Position numbers and translations under genes: made by a program. Positions 39,240 to 48,378 of a stretch of DNA of 64,000 bases are shown here, one piece after another. Positions within the stretch are counted from its first letter, which is position 1. Each line of letters opens with the position of its first letter. Below the pieces are notes generated by a model that was not told the DNA's origin, made no database searches, and saw nothing but the letters and a program-made list of their open reading frames with translations. Origin of the DNA: Agilicoccus flavus (GTDB taxonomy: Bacteria; Actinomycetota; Actinomycetes; Actinomycetales; Dermatophilaceae); assembly GCF_014857905.1 (NCBI RefSeq), contig NZ_JACYXE010000007.1, positions 124,001-188,000 on the forward strand, given 5' to 3'.

Positions 39240-40199
39240 TCAGAGGCCGTCGAGAAGGTCGCGCGTTGCGGCGACGATCCTGGCCTGTGCGGTGGCGCGG
39301 TCGGTGGTCGCGGTGCCGTCGCCGGCCTGGGGTCCGTAGTCGCCGAAGTAGGCGTGGATCCCGCCCTCGACGGGCACGAACCGTGCGTCGTCCGGGAGCC
39401 GGGGGCGTGACGCCTCGACCTCGGCGGGGGTGGCGAGGCCGTCGCGGGTCCCGTACACGGTGACGACGGGCTGGGCGGGCACGGTCGTCGCGTCGTCCGG
39501 GTAGGAGGCCCAGAGGGCGAGCCCGACGATGCGGGGATCGCCCGAGGCGGCGGCGCGGGCGGCCGCGACCCCGCCCAGGCTGTGCCCGGCGACGACCCAC
39601 CGACGGTCGGCGCCGGGGGAGGGATCGGCGACGATGCGTCCCGGGGCGCCGAGGGACAGGAAGGCGATCCCGAGGGGCTGCTTGACGATGACGACGGGGT
39701 GCCCGCTCTGCGCGAGCGGGCGCAGCAGGGCCGCGTAGGCCCGCGCGTCCACGCGGGCGCCGGGCTGGAAGATCAGGCCCGCGGCGCCGGGTGCCGCTCC
39801 CGCTGACGGCGTCATGGTCATCGTCGTCGCGTCCTGGGAGACCGTGACCGCGTCCGCGCCCGAGGTCATCGCCGCCATCGCGGCATCGTCGGCCGGGTAC
39901 GGCCGCAGCCACGCGAGCGCGGGGAGGACGAGCACGGTCGCCGCGGAGAGGAGCGCCCGGCCGAGCCATCGGCGTCGCCTCGCGCGTCCGGTCCCCGCAG
40001 GCCAGTTCTCCGCCGCCCAGCGACGGGCGGCCCGGACCAGCAGCGCGACGCCGACGAGAGCCGCCGCCGCGAGCAGCAGGGCGTAGGCGGGGTGCCCGTC
40101 CGTGACGGCGCCGACGCGCGTCGCGGCCACCCAGGCCGGCACCCCCACCCAGGCGAGAGCGACGAGCACGCGCAGCACACGGGCGGGGACGGATGTCAT
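39240..40199 (-). CDS. Membrane-anchored alpha/beta hydrolase
   Basis: A 319-residue protein. Three hydrophobic segments at the N-terminus (about 7-25, 34-54 and 78-95) place the enzyme part outside or at the membrane. The hydrolase domain (about 130-319) has the nucleophile elbow AGHSLGGVAA (Ser near 208), Asp in YGTRDGLATP (about 262) and His in EGGIHAYFGDYG (about 294). HAYFGDYGPQ resembles alpha/beta hydrolases that include chlorophyllase/PHB-depolymerase-like lipases (DUF-type alpha/beta hydrolase 5 family). Substrate unknown. ATG at 40199; no close operon partner. Confidence 0.8.
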   Translation of the reverse strand: MTSVPARVLRVLVALAWVGVPAWVAATRVGAVTDGHPAYALLLAAAALVGVALLVRAARRWAAENWPAGTGRARRRRWLGRALLSAATVLVLPALAWLRPYPADDAAMAAMTSGADAVTVSQDATTMTMTPSAGAAPGAAGLIFQPGARVDARAYAALLRPLAQSGHPVVIVKQPLGIAFLSLGAPGRIVADPSPGADRRWVVAGHSLGGVAAARAAASGDPRIVGLALWASYPDDATTVPAQPVVTVYGTRDGLATPAEVEASRPRLPDDARFVPVEGGIHAYFGDYGPQAGDGTATTDRATAQARIVAATRDLLDGL

Positions 40200-40323
40200 G
40201 CCCCGATTCTCCGCGACCGCGCCGGGGCGCCGGGCGCCGCGTGCCCCGGGGTCGGCGACACCCGTCATCATGGGGCGGGGGAGAGAACGTGCGGACGGGA
40301 CCGGCCGCAGGCCGAGGCGATGG

Positions 40324-41445
40324 GTGCTCGACGTGAGATGGGTCATCGTGTGCGGCGTCACCGTCGTGCTGGTCTGGGCGCTGTTCGCGCGCCTGCTGGG
40401 GTCCCGGCGGATCTCGGCGCCGATGGTCATGGTGCTCGGCGGGATGGTCGTCGGCGCGGCGTCCCCGCTCGTCCAGGCGTCGAGCTCGGCGCCCCTCACC
40501 CTCGACCTCGCCGTCGCCTCGTCCGTGCTCAACGGCCCCGTCGCCGAGCAGATCGCCGAGGTCATCCTCGCGCTCGTCCTGTTCGTCGACTCGTTCGAGA
40601 TCCGCCGCGGCGTGTTCGGGCACGAGCCGCGCATCGCGGCGCGGCTGCTGGGGGTGGCCCTCCCGCTCGGACTCGCGCTCGGGCTGGGGCTCGGGGTGCT
40701 GTTGTTCCCGCAGGTGTCTCCGGCCGTCGTCCTCGTGCTCGTGTGCGCGGTCATGCCCACCGACCTCGCCCCCGCCGCCGGCATCCTCAAGGACGCGCGC
40801 CTGCCGGAGCGGGTCCGCAACGTGCTCAACGTCGAGAGCGGTTACAACGACGGGCTCGTCGCCCCCGTCTTCGTGTTCGCCCTCACCCTGGCCGGGAGCC
40901 GGTCCCACGCGAGCACGCCGCAGGCCGCGCTCGAGGAGGCCGTCCCGGCCGCGCTCATCGCCGTCGCGGTCGGCGTCGCCGTCGGCGGCCTCGCCGGCCT
41001 CGGGATGCGCCGGTCCGTCGCTGGGGATCTCAGCACGACGCACGCCCTTCGGTACGGGGTCGTCTGCCTCCCGCTGCTCACGTACGCGCTCGCCTCGGAG
41101 GCGCACGGCAACGGGTTCGTCGCCGCGTTCGTCGCCGGCATCGCGTTCCGGAGCGCCCGCGGTGAGGCCGCGCACCGCGAGGTCGAGCTGAGCGAGGACG
41201 TCGCCGCCCTCGCCTCGTACGTCATGTGGTTCGTGCTCGGGGTCTGCTCGGTGCTCGTCCTGGGCGCGGTCGGCTCGTGGCCGGTGCTCGTCTTCGGCCT
41301 CGCCGCGCTGACGGTCCTGCGGATCGTCCCCGTCGTGCTCGCGTTGCTCGGCTCGTCGCTGTCGTGGTGGGACCGGTGGCTCGTCGCCCCGCTCGTGGCC
41401 GACCACTACGCGCGGCGGGCCGCCGCTCGTGGGCGGGAGCGGTGA
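40324..41445 (+). CDS. Cation/proton antiporter, CPA1 (NhaP-like)
   Basis: A polytopic membrane protein of about 373 residues with ten to twelve predicted transmembrane helices. VCAVMPTDLAPAAGIL and NVLNVESGYNDGLVAPVFV are the family's ion-binding region, with the Asp in TDLAPA and the ESGYNDG block (the usual ND motif) at the transport site. CPA1 members exchange Na+ or K+ for H+ across the inner membrane. The start is uncertain: the GTG at 40324 has GAGG upstream, an in-frame ATG at 40270 does not. Compared with the family, the C-terminal cytoplasmic region is absent, leaving a short Arg-rich end. Confidence 0.85.
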   Translation: MLDVRWVIVCGVTVVLVWALFARLLGSRRISAPMVMVLGGMVVGAASPLVQASSSAPLTLDLAVASSVLNGPVAEQIAEVILALVLFVDSFEIRRGVFGHEPRIAARLLGVALPLGLALGLGLGVLLFPQVSPAVVLVLVCAVMPTDLAPAAGILKDARLPERVRNVLNVESGYNDGLVAPVFVFALTLAGSRSHASTPQAALEEAVPAALIAVAVGVAVGGLAGLGMRRSVAGDLSTTHALRYGVVCLPLLTYALASEAHGNGFVAAFVAGIAFRSARGEAAHREVELSEDVAALASYVMWFVLGVCSVLVLGAVGSWPVLVFGLAALTVLRIVPVVLALLGSSLSWWDRWLVAPLVADHYARRAAARGRER

Positions 41446-41450
41446 CGGCG

Positions 41451-41456
41451 TAACGT
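41451..41456 (+). promoter_or_regulatory. -10 box TAACGT for the helD-like gene
   Basis: TAACGT 43 bp before the ATG at 41499, giving a ~35-nt leader that contains GGGAGGG as ribosome site. A rifamycin-associated element, seen before some helR genes, is not visible. Confidence 0.45.
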
Positions 41457-41498
41457 GGCCCCTCGCGCCCAGACCGTCCACCCCGGGAGGGACCCCGC

Positions 41499-43622
41499 AT
41501 GCCCACCGACGTCGACCTCGTCGCCGAACAGGACTACCTCGACGAGGTGCGCGCCCAGCTGGCCCGGATGCGAGAGCACGCGCTCACGCTGGACGTGACG
41601 GCGGGTGACCCGGTGGCCGCGGAACGACTCGCGATCACGCTGTGGCGGCGCGCCCGCTCGCTGGAGGACGACGGGCGGTCGGCGCCCTACTTCGGTCGGA
41701 TCGAGGTGGACTCCGCACACCCGTCGGCGGGCGGGTCGGCCACCGGGTGGCACGTGGGTCGGCGCCACGTGGGTGACGAGGCCGGGGACCCGCTCGTCGT
41801 GGACTGGAGGGCGCCGGTCTCGACGGCGTTCTACCGTGCGTCCCGCGCCGACCCCATGCACGTCACCCTGCGTCGCCGTTTCGGGGTGTCGGGCGGGCGG
41901 ATCACCGCGATGGAGGACGAGCACCTCCAGGACCACGCCGACGGCGCCGACGACGTCGTGGGCGGGTCCGGTGCGCCGTCGGCCATCCTCGCGGCCGAGA
42001 TCGAACGCCCCCGCGTGGGGCCCATGCGCGACATCGTCGCCACGATCCAGCCCGAGCAGGACGAGCTCGTCCGCGCCGACGCGTCGACGACCGTGTGCAT
42101 CCAAGGGGCGCCGGGCACGGGCAAGACGGCGGTCGGCCTCCACCGGGCGGCGTGGCTCCTCTTCACGTTCCGGGAGCGCCTGGCCCGCGCCGGGGTGCTC
42201 GTCGTCGGTCCGAACCGCGCCTTCCTCGACCACATCGGCGCCGTCCTGCCGATGCTGGGCGAGCTCGACGTGCGACACACGACGGCCGCCGACCTCGTCG
42301 CGGGGGACACCCGGATCAGGGCGGACGACCGCACCGAGGTGGCCGGCCTCAAGGGGGACGCGCGGCTGGCCGAGGTCCTTCGGGTGGTCGTGTGGAGTCA
42401 CGTCCGCCGCCCCGAGGCCGCCCTCGAGGTGCCACGAGGGACGCGCATCTGGCGGGTGCCGGGCTACGACGTCGCCGACACCGTCGACGAGCTGGCCGCC
42501 CGGGGCCTGCCCTACGACGCGGCCCGCGACCTGCTCCCGCAACGCCTGGCCCACCTGATCATGCTGCGGATGGAAGCCGCCGGCGTGTTCGCGAACGACG
42601 ACCGGGCACAGGACGCCCTCGCGAAGAACCCCAAGGTCAGGGCCTACGCCAGGGCGGTCTGGCCGCCGGTGACGCCGGCCGCCGTCCTCCATCGCCTCCT
42701 CGCCGACGCCGACCACCTCGCCGCGTGCGCGGACGGTGTCCTCGAGCCCGACGAGCAGGCCGCACTGCGGTGGCCCCGGCCCCCGCGGACGCCCGGGGCG
42801 GCGCGGTGGACCCCGGCCGACTCCGTCCTCCTCGACGAGATCGCCTGGTCGATGCGCCGCGGCAGCACGTACGGGCACGTCATCCTCGACGAGGCGCAGG
42901 ACCTGTCCCCGATGCAGCTGAGGGCGGTCGGCCGACGCTGTGCCCCGGCGGGCGCCGCGACGGTCCTCGGCGACATCGCGCAGGGCACGACCCCGTGGTC
43001 GACGCCGACCTGGGATCGTTCCCTCGCCCACCTGGGTCGCCCCGACGGCCGCGTCGTCGAGTTGTCGCGGGGCTTCCGCGTCCCCGCCGACGTGATCGCC
43101 TTCGCGGCTCGGCTGTTGCCCCGCATCGCGCCGGGGCTCACGCCCCCCGAGCCGGTCCGCGCCGCCGCCGGATCCCTCGAGGTCACCCGGGCCGACGACG
43201 TCGTGGCCACGCTCGCGTCGCGCGTCGCGCAGATCGGGGCCCGCCCCGGGACCGTCGGGATCATCGTGGCCGGGTCCGGCACCGACCCCGTCGCCCTGGC
43301 CGTCGCGGACGCGGTCGGGGCCGCTCTGGGGACTCCGGTCCCGGTGGTGGACGACGCGGCGCACGACGACATCCCCGACCCGGGGCCCGGCGACGCCGCT
43401 CGGGTGCAGGTCGTGCCCGCCGCGCTGGCCAAGGGCTTGGAGTACGACTCCGTCGTGGTCCTCGACCCCGCCGCCATCGTCGCCGCCGAACCCGACGAGC
43501 GCACCGGGCTGCGCCGCCTCTACGTCGTCCTCACCCGCGCCGTCTCCCACCTGCTCGTGCTGCATCGCGGAGACCTTCCGGCCGAGCTCGCCCGAGATCG
43601 CCTCACGACGATCCCGGTGTGA
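41499..43622 (+). CDS. HelD-like RNA polymerase recycling ATPase (UvrD/Rep superfamily)
   Basis: A 707-residue superfamily 1 ATPase. An N-terminal helical arm (about 1-60; EQDYLDEVRAQLARM) enters the polymerase secondary channel in known HelD proteins. PLVVDWRAPVSTAFYRA is a hallmark of the family. The Walker A motif GAPGTGKTAVGLHR is near residue 206, Walker B VILDEAQDLSP near 465, and LTRAVSHLLVLH closes the C-terminus. HelD releases stalled RNA polymerase from DNA; actinobacterial HelR members protect against rifampicin. Length fits the actinobacterial class. Replicative helicase activity is not expected. Confidence 0.88.
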   Translation: MPTDVDLVAEQDYLDEVRAQLARMREHALTLDVTAGDPVAAERLAITLWRRARSLEDDGRSAPYFGRIEVDSAHPSAGGSATGWHVGRRHVGDEAGDPLVVDWRAPVSTAFYRASRADPMHVTLRRRFGVSGGRITAMEDEHLQDHADGADDVVGGSGAPSAILAAEIERPRVGPMRDIVATIQPEQDELVRADASTTVCIQGAPGTGKTAVGLHRAAWLLFTFRERLARAGVLVVGPNRAFLDHIGAVLPMLGELDVRHTTAADLVAGDTRIRADDRTEVAGLKGDARLAEVLRVVVWSHVRRPEAALEVPRGTRIWRVPGYDVADTVDELAARGLPYDAARDLLPQRLAHLIMLRMEAAGVFANDDRAQDALAKNPKVRAYARAVWPPVTPAAVLHRLLADADHLAACADGVLEPDEQAALRWPRPPRTPGAARWTPADSVLLDEIAWSMRRGSTYGHVILDEAQDLSPMQLRAVGRRCAPAGAATVLGDIAQGTTPWSTPTWDRSLAHLGRPDGRVVELSRGFRVPADVIAFAARLLPRIAPGLTPPEPVRAAAGSLEVTRADDVVATLASRVAQIGARPGTVGIIVAGSGTDPVALAVADAVGAALGTPVPVVDDAAHDDIPDPGPGDAARVQVVPAALAKGLEYDSVVVLDPAAIVAAEPDERTGLRRLYVVLTRAVSHLLVLHRGDLPAELARDRLTTIPV

Positions 43623-43666
43623 GCCACCGGACACCCGTCGTCCGGTTCCTCTGTTTCACTGCGGCC

Positions 43667-44278
43667 ATGAGCACCCCGACGGCCGGGTGGGCGACCCACC
43701 CGCTGACCCCGGACCGGTTCGACGACTTCGCCGACGTCGTCAACCCCAACCGGCGCGCCACGCACTGCTGGTGCGTCGCCCACCGCCTACGCGCGGCCGA
43801 CGTCGCCGAGCTCGCGGGGCGTCCCGTGGATTCGGACGCGTCGGGGGCCCGGGAGGCGGCGATGCGGGCGCTGTGCGAGCGCGACGTCCCGCCCGGCGTG
43901 ATCGCCTACCGCGACGGGGAGCCGGTGGGGTGGTGCAACATCGGGCCGCGCGAGAACATCCCCACGCTCGCGACGAGCCGCCTCATGCGCCCGGTCGACG
44001 ACGTGCCGGTGTGGAGCATCGTCTGCGTCGTCGTCCGCGGCGGGCACCGCAGGCAGGGCGTGACCCGACGGCTCCTCGACGGGGCCGTGACGTGGGCCGC
44101 GTCCCACGGGGCCGTCGCCGTGGAGGCGCATCCCGTCGACCCGCCGGGGCGCATGGACACGACCATGGCGTTCGTCGGCACCCGCTCGATGTTCGAGCCG
44201 CTGGGTTTCGAGGTCGTCGGCACCACGGACGCCATGGCCTCCACGCTGCCCCGCCTCGTCATGCGCCGGACGCTGTGA
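43667..44278 (+). CDS. GNAT family N-acetyltransferase
   Basis: A 203-residue protein. The acetyl-CoA pyrophosphate loop is RGGHRRQGVTRRLL (about 124-137), preceded by beta-strand VWSIVCVVV and followed by AASHGAVAVEAHPVD. An N-terminal CWC motif (RRATHCWCVAHRL) is conserved in a GNAT subgroup of unknown substrate found in actinobacteria. The C-terminus FVGTRSMFEPLGFEVVG is the usual GNAT end. It is cytosolic and follows helD by 44 bp, so it could be in the same transcript. Ends at a bidirectional hairpin. Confidence 0.88.
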   Translation: MSTPTAGWATHPLTPDRFDDFADVVNPNRRATHCWCVAHRLRAADVAELAGRPVDSDASGAREAAMRALCERDVPPGVIAYRDGEPVGWCNIGPRENIPTLATSRLMRPVDDVPVWSIVCVVVRGGHRRQGVTRRLLDGAVTWAASHGAVAVEAHPVDPPGRMDTTMAFVGTRSMFEPLGFEVVGTTDAMASTLPRLVMRRTL

Positions 44279-44312
44279 CAACTTCCGACGCGCGGACCCG
44301 GTGCGTGGCCTC

Positions 44313-44340
44313 GCCGAGGACGCTGCGAACGGTCCTCGGC
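44313..44340. terminator. Bidirectional terminator hairpin
   Basis: Perfect 9-bp stem GCCGAGGAC / GTCCTCGGC with a 10-base loop, between convergent genes ending at 44278 (+) and 44345 (-). Confidence 0.75.
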
Positions 44341-44344
44341 CCGG

Positions 44345-45211
44345 TCAGCGCGTGACGACGAGGTTCTCGAGCACCTCGCGAGCCACCTGCTGGTCGCCGT
44401 GCACGGTGTAGTGGAGGTCGTCGACGGAGCGACGACCGGCGGCGCGGCGCGTGAACGCGTCGGTGGACATCTGGATGCTCGTCGTCTTGCCGATGACGGG
44501 GATGGGACCGGTTTCGTCGACGCCTCCCGAGAACATGAGGCTCGCGACCGGGCCGGTCTCGCCCTCCGGGGCGCGCTCGACCCGGACCCCGGTGCGGGCC
44601 ACGACGGGGCCGGTCAGCTCGATCATGACGACCTTGCCGGGCTCCACCCCGCTGTCGAGGACGATCTGCGGCAGCGCGTCGATGACGCGCTGACAGAAGA
44701 TCGAGGCGCCGGCCGCGTCGAGGTTGCCGGGGCGACCGAGGGCGTGCCGGACGTCCTGCTCGTGGACCCAGACGTCGATGGCGCGACGACGCACGAGCTC
44801 GATCCGCGGCATCTCGCCCATCGGGGTGACGACGGTCTCGTCAGGGTCGAGGTCGGTCTCGTGCAGGCGGCCGATGCGGGCGGCGGCCACCCGCTTGAGC
44901 TCCTCGACGACCTCCGCCCCCGTCCGGGACCGGCGTACCTCGACGCCCGCCTCGATCGCCCGGGCCCGCGGGTGGCGCAGGTGGGGGTGGTCGGGGACCT
45001 CGACGTCGGGGTCGGTGCGACCGAGCAGCCTGCTCTCGGTGGCCGCGACGTGCGCGAACTGGTCCTTGACGGTCCAGCCGGGGCAGTCGGTCGGCTTGTC
45101 GAAGTCGTCCGCGTGGCACGTGATGGCCAGGTCGATCAGCGCGTTGATGCTGCTGGCGAAGGAGTCGACCAGACCGGCCAGGTCGTCGGGGGCCGCCGGG
45201 TGCATAGGCAT
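44345..45211 (-). CDS. Maleylpyruvate isomerase family (mycothiol-dependent type) enzyme
   Basis: A 288-residue protein. The N-terminal MDMPI/DinB-like bundle (about 10-170) has DCPGWTVKDQFAHVAATESR, with His of QFAHVA, Glu of TESR and a later His in DVWVHEQDVRHALGRPG as the metal ligands. The C-terminal domain (about 185-285) resembles the SCP2-like part of actinobacterial mycothiol-dependent enzymes. Such proteins use mycothiol for isomerisation or detoxification; substrate unknown. ATG at 45211 is fixed by a -10 box six bases upstream; a second ATG two codons on (45205) is possible. Confidence 0.9.
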   Translation of the reverse strand: MPMHPAAPDDLAGLVDSFASSINALIDLAITCHADDFDKPTDCPGWTVKDQFAHVAATESRLLGRTDPDVEVPDHPHLRHPRARAIEAGVEVRRSRTGAEVVEELKRVAAARIGRLHETDLDPDETVVTPMGEMPRIELVRRRAIDVWVHEQDVRHALGRPGNLDAAGASIFCQRVIDALPQIVLDSGVEPGKVVMIELTGPVVARTGVRVERAPEGETGPVASLMFSGGVDETGPIPVIGKTTSIQMSTDAFTRRAAGRRSVDDLHYTVHGDQQVAREVLENLVVTR

Positions 45212-45217
45212 GCCGCC

Positions 45218-45223
45218 ACCCTA
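45218..45223 (-). promoter_or_regulatory. -10 box TAGGGT (minus strand), leaderless start at 45211
   Basis: TAGGGT, 6 bp, then ATG on the minus strand; no ribosome site. Confidence 0.6.
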
Positions 45224-45311
45224 TCGACCGCGCGCCCGCTGTCGACCTGGCAGCGACGCTCCGGCCCGCCCGGCCGCTCCGGGCGGCCACGCCGTTCTCG
45301 GGGCGCGTGCC

Positions 45312-45317
45312 TAGGCT
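45312..45317 (+). promoter_or_regulatory. -10 box TAGGCT before copD-ctaG
   Basis: TAGGCT lies 7 bp before the ATG at 45325. The spacer GAGGAGC looks like a Shine-Dalgarno, yet would lie upstream of the transcript start if the box is used. Confidence 0.4.
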
Positions 45318-45324
45318 GAGGAGC

Positions 45325-47331
45325 ATGTCGAGCGCCCCGCCCACCCCGTCCGAGCGGACCGGCTCGGCTCCCGCACCGCTGGGGGTCGGCCTCCTGGGCG
45401 TGTGCGCGCTCGCGGCGGTCGTGGCCGCCGGGCTCGTCGGAGGCGCGTTCACCGGCCTCGTCGGCTTCGACGACGGCGGGCCGCTCGCCCGCTGGGGCGT
45501 CCCCGTGACCAAGGTGCTCCACGACGCGTTCGCCGCCGCGACGGTGGGCCTGCTCCTGCTCGCCGGCACCATCGTGCCCGAGCGGGCCTCGACGCACCGG
45601 CGCGCCACGGCGGCACGGGCCGCGACGGTGACGGGCGGCGTCTGGGCGCTCGCCGGCCTCGCCCACCTCGTGCTCCTCGTCTCGAACGTCACCGGGCTCG
45701 CGCTGACCGACCCCGCCTACCTCGGCCAGCTCGCGTCGGCGTACCGGATCGAGTTCTTCGCCGTGCCGCTCGTGAGCCTGCTCGTCGCCGTGGCGGCGAC
45801 GGTCATGGCGGCGTTCGCCCGCACCCGTGCCGCCCTCACCTGGGCGGCGGTCGTCGCCCTCCTCGGAGTGGTGGTGCTCGCCCTCGTCGGCCACGCCGCC
45901 GGCGCCGCCGCCCACGACACGGCGGTCAACTCCCTCGCGATCCACCTCGCGGGGGCGATCACGTGGAGCGGCGGCCTCGTCGCCCTGGTCGTGCTGCGCC
46001 GCGCCCTCGGCCCGGCCCTCGCCGTGAGCGTGCGCCGCTACTCCACCCTCGCGGCCTGGTGCTTCGGGGCGGTCGCCCTCTCGGGGGTGCTCAACGCCGC
46101 CGTCCGCCTGGGCTCGCCGGCCGGGCTGGCCACGCCCTACGGCGTTCTCGTCGTCGCGAAGGCGCTGATCCTCCTCGCGCTCGGGCTGGCCGGGTGGCGG
46201 ATGCGGTCCCGGCTCGTCGGCCGGCTCGAGGAGGGTGACCGCGAGCGCTCCGCGTTCGCCGGCCTCGCCCTCGGCGAGATCGCGCTCATGGGGGCGGCGA
46301 TGGGGATCGGTGCCGCGCTGGCCTCCTCCCCTCCGCCGGTGCCGCAGACCGAGTCGCCCGACGTCGCCACCTCGCTCACCGGCTACCCGGCCCCGCCCGT
46401 CCCGCTCGAGGGCGCGGCCTGGCTCACCGTCCGGGTCGATTGGCTGTGGCTCGCCGTGGCGGTGCTCGGCATCGGCCTCTACCTCGCGGGCGTGCGGCGC
46501 CTGCGGCGGCGCGGCGACGCGTGGCCCGTCCAGCGCACGATCTTCTGGTGCGCCGGCTGGCTGCTCTTCGCGTGGGTGACCAGCGGTGCCCCCGGCGTGT
46601 ACGGCCGGGTCATGTTCAGCGCGCACATGCTCATGCACATGACGCTGACGATGGGGGTGCCGCTCGTGCTCGTGCTCGGCGCGCCCATCACGCTCGCGTC
46701 GCGCACCCTCGCCCCGCGCAAGGACAAGACGCTCGGGCCCCGCGAGATCCTCCTCGCCGTGGCCCACTCCCGGTGGGTGAACTTCTTCGCCAACCCCGTC
46801 GTCGCCGCGGTCAACTTCGTCGGCAGCCTCTACGTCTTCTACTTCTCGGGCCTGTTCGAGCTCGCCCTGCGCACGCACACGGGCCACGTGCTCATGGTCG
46901 TCCACTTCATGCTCGCCGGGTACGTCTTCGCGTGGTGTCTCATCGGCGTCGACCCGGGGCCGAAGCGCTGGCCGCCGTCGCTGCGGCTCGTGCTGCTCTT
47001 CCTTGCGATGAGCGTGCACGCCTTCTTCGGTCTCGCGCTCGTGCAGAGCAAGACGCTGCTCGCCGAGCCGTTCTTCGGCGCGCTGCGGCTGCCGTACGTG
47101 CCCGACCTCCTCGCCGACCAGGTCAGGGGCGGGCTGTTCACGTGGGGCATCGGCGAACTGCCCATGCTCGGCCTCGCCATGGCCGTGGCCCTCGTGTGGA
47201 TGCGCGCCGACGAGGCGGAGGCCCGCCGGGGCGACCGGCGCGCCGACCGGGACGACGACGCCGAGCTCGCCGCCTACAACGCCGAGCTCGCCCGTCGGGC
47301 CGAGGCGACGCGGCGCGCCGAGGGTCGCTGA
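45325..47331 (+). CDS. CopD / cytochrome c oxidase assembly factor CtaG fusion
   Basis: A 668-residue polytopic membrane protein. The N-terminal half (about 20-330) is the CopD-like copper import domain with eight helices; HAAGAAAHDTAVNSLAIHLA carries its conserved histidines. The C-terminal half (about 370-640) is Caa3_CtaG, with MFSAHMLMHMTLTMGVPLVL, GHVLMVVHFMLAGYVF and MSVHAFFGLALV, whose His residues bind copper. The protein is expected to bring copper across the membrane and insert it into cytochrome c oxidase. The cytoplasmic tail (about 625-668) is charged. The fusion is standard in actinobacteria. Confidence 0.93.
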   Translation: MSSAPPTPSERTGSAPAPLGVGLLGVCALAAVVAAGLVGGAFTGLVGFDDGGPLARWGVPVTKVLHDAFAAATVGLLLLAGTIVPERASTHRRATAARAATVTGGVWALAGLAHLVLLVSNVTGLALTDPAYLGQLASAYRIEFFAVPLVSLLVAVAATVMAAFARTRAALTWAAVVALLGVVVLALVGHAAGAAAHDTAVNSLAIHLAGAITWSGGLVALVVLRRALGPALAVSVRRYSTLAAWCFGAVALSGVLNAAVRLGSPAGLATPYGVLVVAKALILLALGLAGWRMRSRLVGRLEEGDRERSAFAGLALGEIALMGAAMGIGAALASSPPPVPQTESPDVATSLTGYPAPPVPLEGAAWLTVRVDWLWLAVAVLGIGLYLAGVRRLRRRGDAWPVQRTIFWCAGWLLFAWVTSGAPGVYGRVMFSAHMLMHMTLTMGVPLVLVLGAPITLASRTLAPRKDKTLGPREILLAVAHSRWVNFFANPVVAAVNFVGSLYVFYFSGLFELALRTHTGHVLMVVHFMLAGYVFAWCLIGVDPGPKRWPPSLRLVLLFLAMSVHAFFGLALVQSKTLLAEPFFGALRLPYVPDLLADQVRGGLFTWGIGELPMLGLAMAVALVWMRADEAEARRGDRRADRDDDAELAAYNAELARRAEATRRAEGR

Positions 47332-47337
47332 GCCGGC

Positions 47338-48378
47338 TCAGGCGCCGCCGGCCGCGTGCCGGGCGAACGTCTCGCGCGCTCGCGCCCACACCGGGCCGTC
47401 CGGCAGCGTGAGCAGGACGGGCAGGAGCTGGGCCGAGTACGACGCGCTCGCCTCGGCCGGCAGCATCGTCGGGAGGTTGTCGATGGCGATGAGCGACACC
47501 GCGCCCGCGCCGCTGCGCAGGGAGGTGACCGGCCGCTCCCACGTGGTCACGGCGTCGTAGACGGGCAGCACGTTGAGGTCGGAGGTGACGTCGCAGGTGA
47601 CGTCGCTGATCATCGTGAGTCGGCGGCCCGCGCGGTCGAGGTCGGCGTCCGTGAGGAACGGCGGCACCGGGCGGTCGACCATCACCGTGTTGACGAGGAT
47701 GTCGTGGGCCAGCAGGGCGTCCATGTCGAGCGTCGCGGTCTCGGCCGCGTCCCATCGCGTGGGTTCGATGCCGGCGGCCGCGAACGCGTCGCACGCCCCC
47801 GTCCCCGAGCGGCCCAGGGCGCCGATGACGAGCGCGCGGGTGTCCGGGCCGGCCCCGGCACCGGCGGCGAGCGCCGCGTCGAGGGTCGCGCGGTCGGTGG
47901 GGACCAGGGGTCGGGGGAGCTCGTCGCGGAAGGCGAGCACCGCGAGCGCGGCGCCGACGTACCCCGCCCAGTAGCCGAACGCGGCGACCCGCCGCCCGTC
48001 GTCACCCACGAGGTACTCGAGGTCGAGCAACGTCCCGCCGCCGGCCGCGAACCGTCGCAGCAGCCCTTGCGCGCCGTCCTGGCCCTTGTAGGCGTGCCCG
48101 AAGTAGATGTGGTCGCGCAGCGGGGTGTCGGCCTCCGGCAGCTCCTTGAGACCGATGACGATCGCGCCCTCCGGCGCGTCGGCCCACGTGCCTCCGGGCG
48201 CGGTGCGCGCCCCCGCCTCGACGTACGCCTCGATGGGGAAGCAGCGCGCGTGCGACTGCTCGACGACGACGTCGAAGCCGTGCTCGACCAGCGTGCGGGC
48301 GTCGGCGGGGGAGATGGGGGCGCGGCCCTCGCCCGGGCGGGACTCGTGTCGCATCCACAGCAGGGGGCGGTCGGTCAT
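47338..48378 (-). CDS. Saccharopine dehydrogenase (L-lysine-forming type)-like
   Basis: A 346-residue protein of the alanine dehydrogenase/PNT-like saccharopine dehydrogenase (LYS1) family. WMRHESRPGEGRAPISP at the N-terminus and GLKELPEADTPLRDHIYFGH (about 75-95), with AYKGQDG next, are the substrate-binding blocks; the NAD-binding GALGRSGTGA is near 200; DVTCDVTSDLNVLPVYD is near 275. In fungi this enzyme makes lysine from saccharopine. Actinobacteria make lysine through diaminopimelate, so here it may serve lysine breakdown or another N-carboxyalkyl amino acid. ATG at 48378 with GGAG upstream. Monocistronic. Confidence 0.85.
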   Translation of the reverse strand: MTDRPLLWMRHESRPGEGRAPISPADARTLVEHGFDVVVEQSHARCFPIEAYVEAGARTAPGGTWADAPEGAIVIGLKELPEADTPLRDHIYFGHAYKGQDGAQGLLRRFAAGGGTLLDLEYLVGDDGRRVAAFGYWAGYVGAALAVLAFRDELPRPLVPTDRATLDAALAAGAGAGPDTRALVIGALGRSGTGACDAFAAAGIEPTRWDAAETATLDMDALLAHDILVNTVMVDRPVPPFLTDADLDRAGRRLTMISDVTCDVTSDLNVLPVYDAVTTWERPVTSLRSGAGAVSLIAIDNLPTMLPAEASASYSAQLLPVLLTLPDGPVWARARETFARHAAGGA

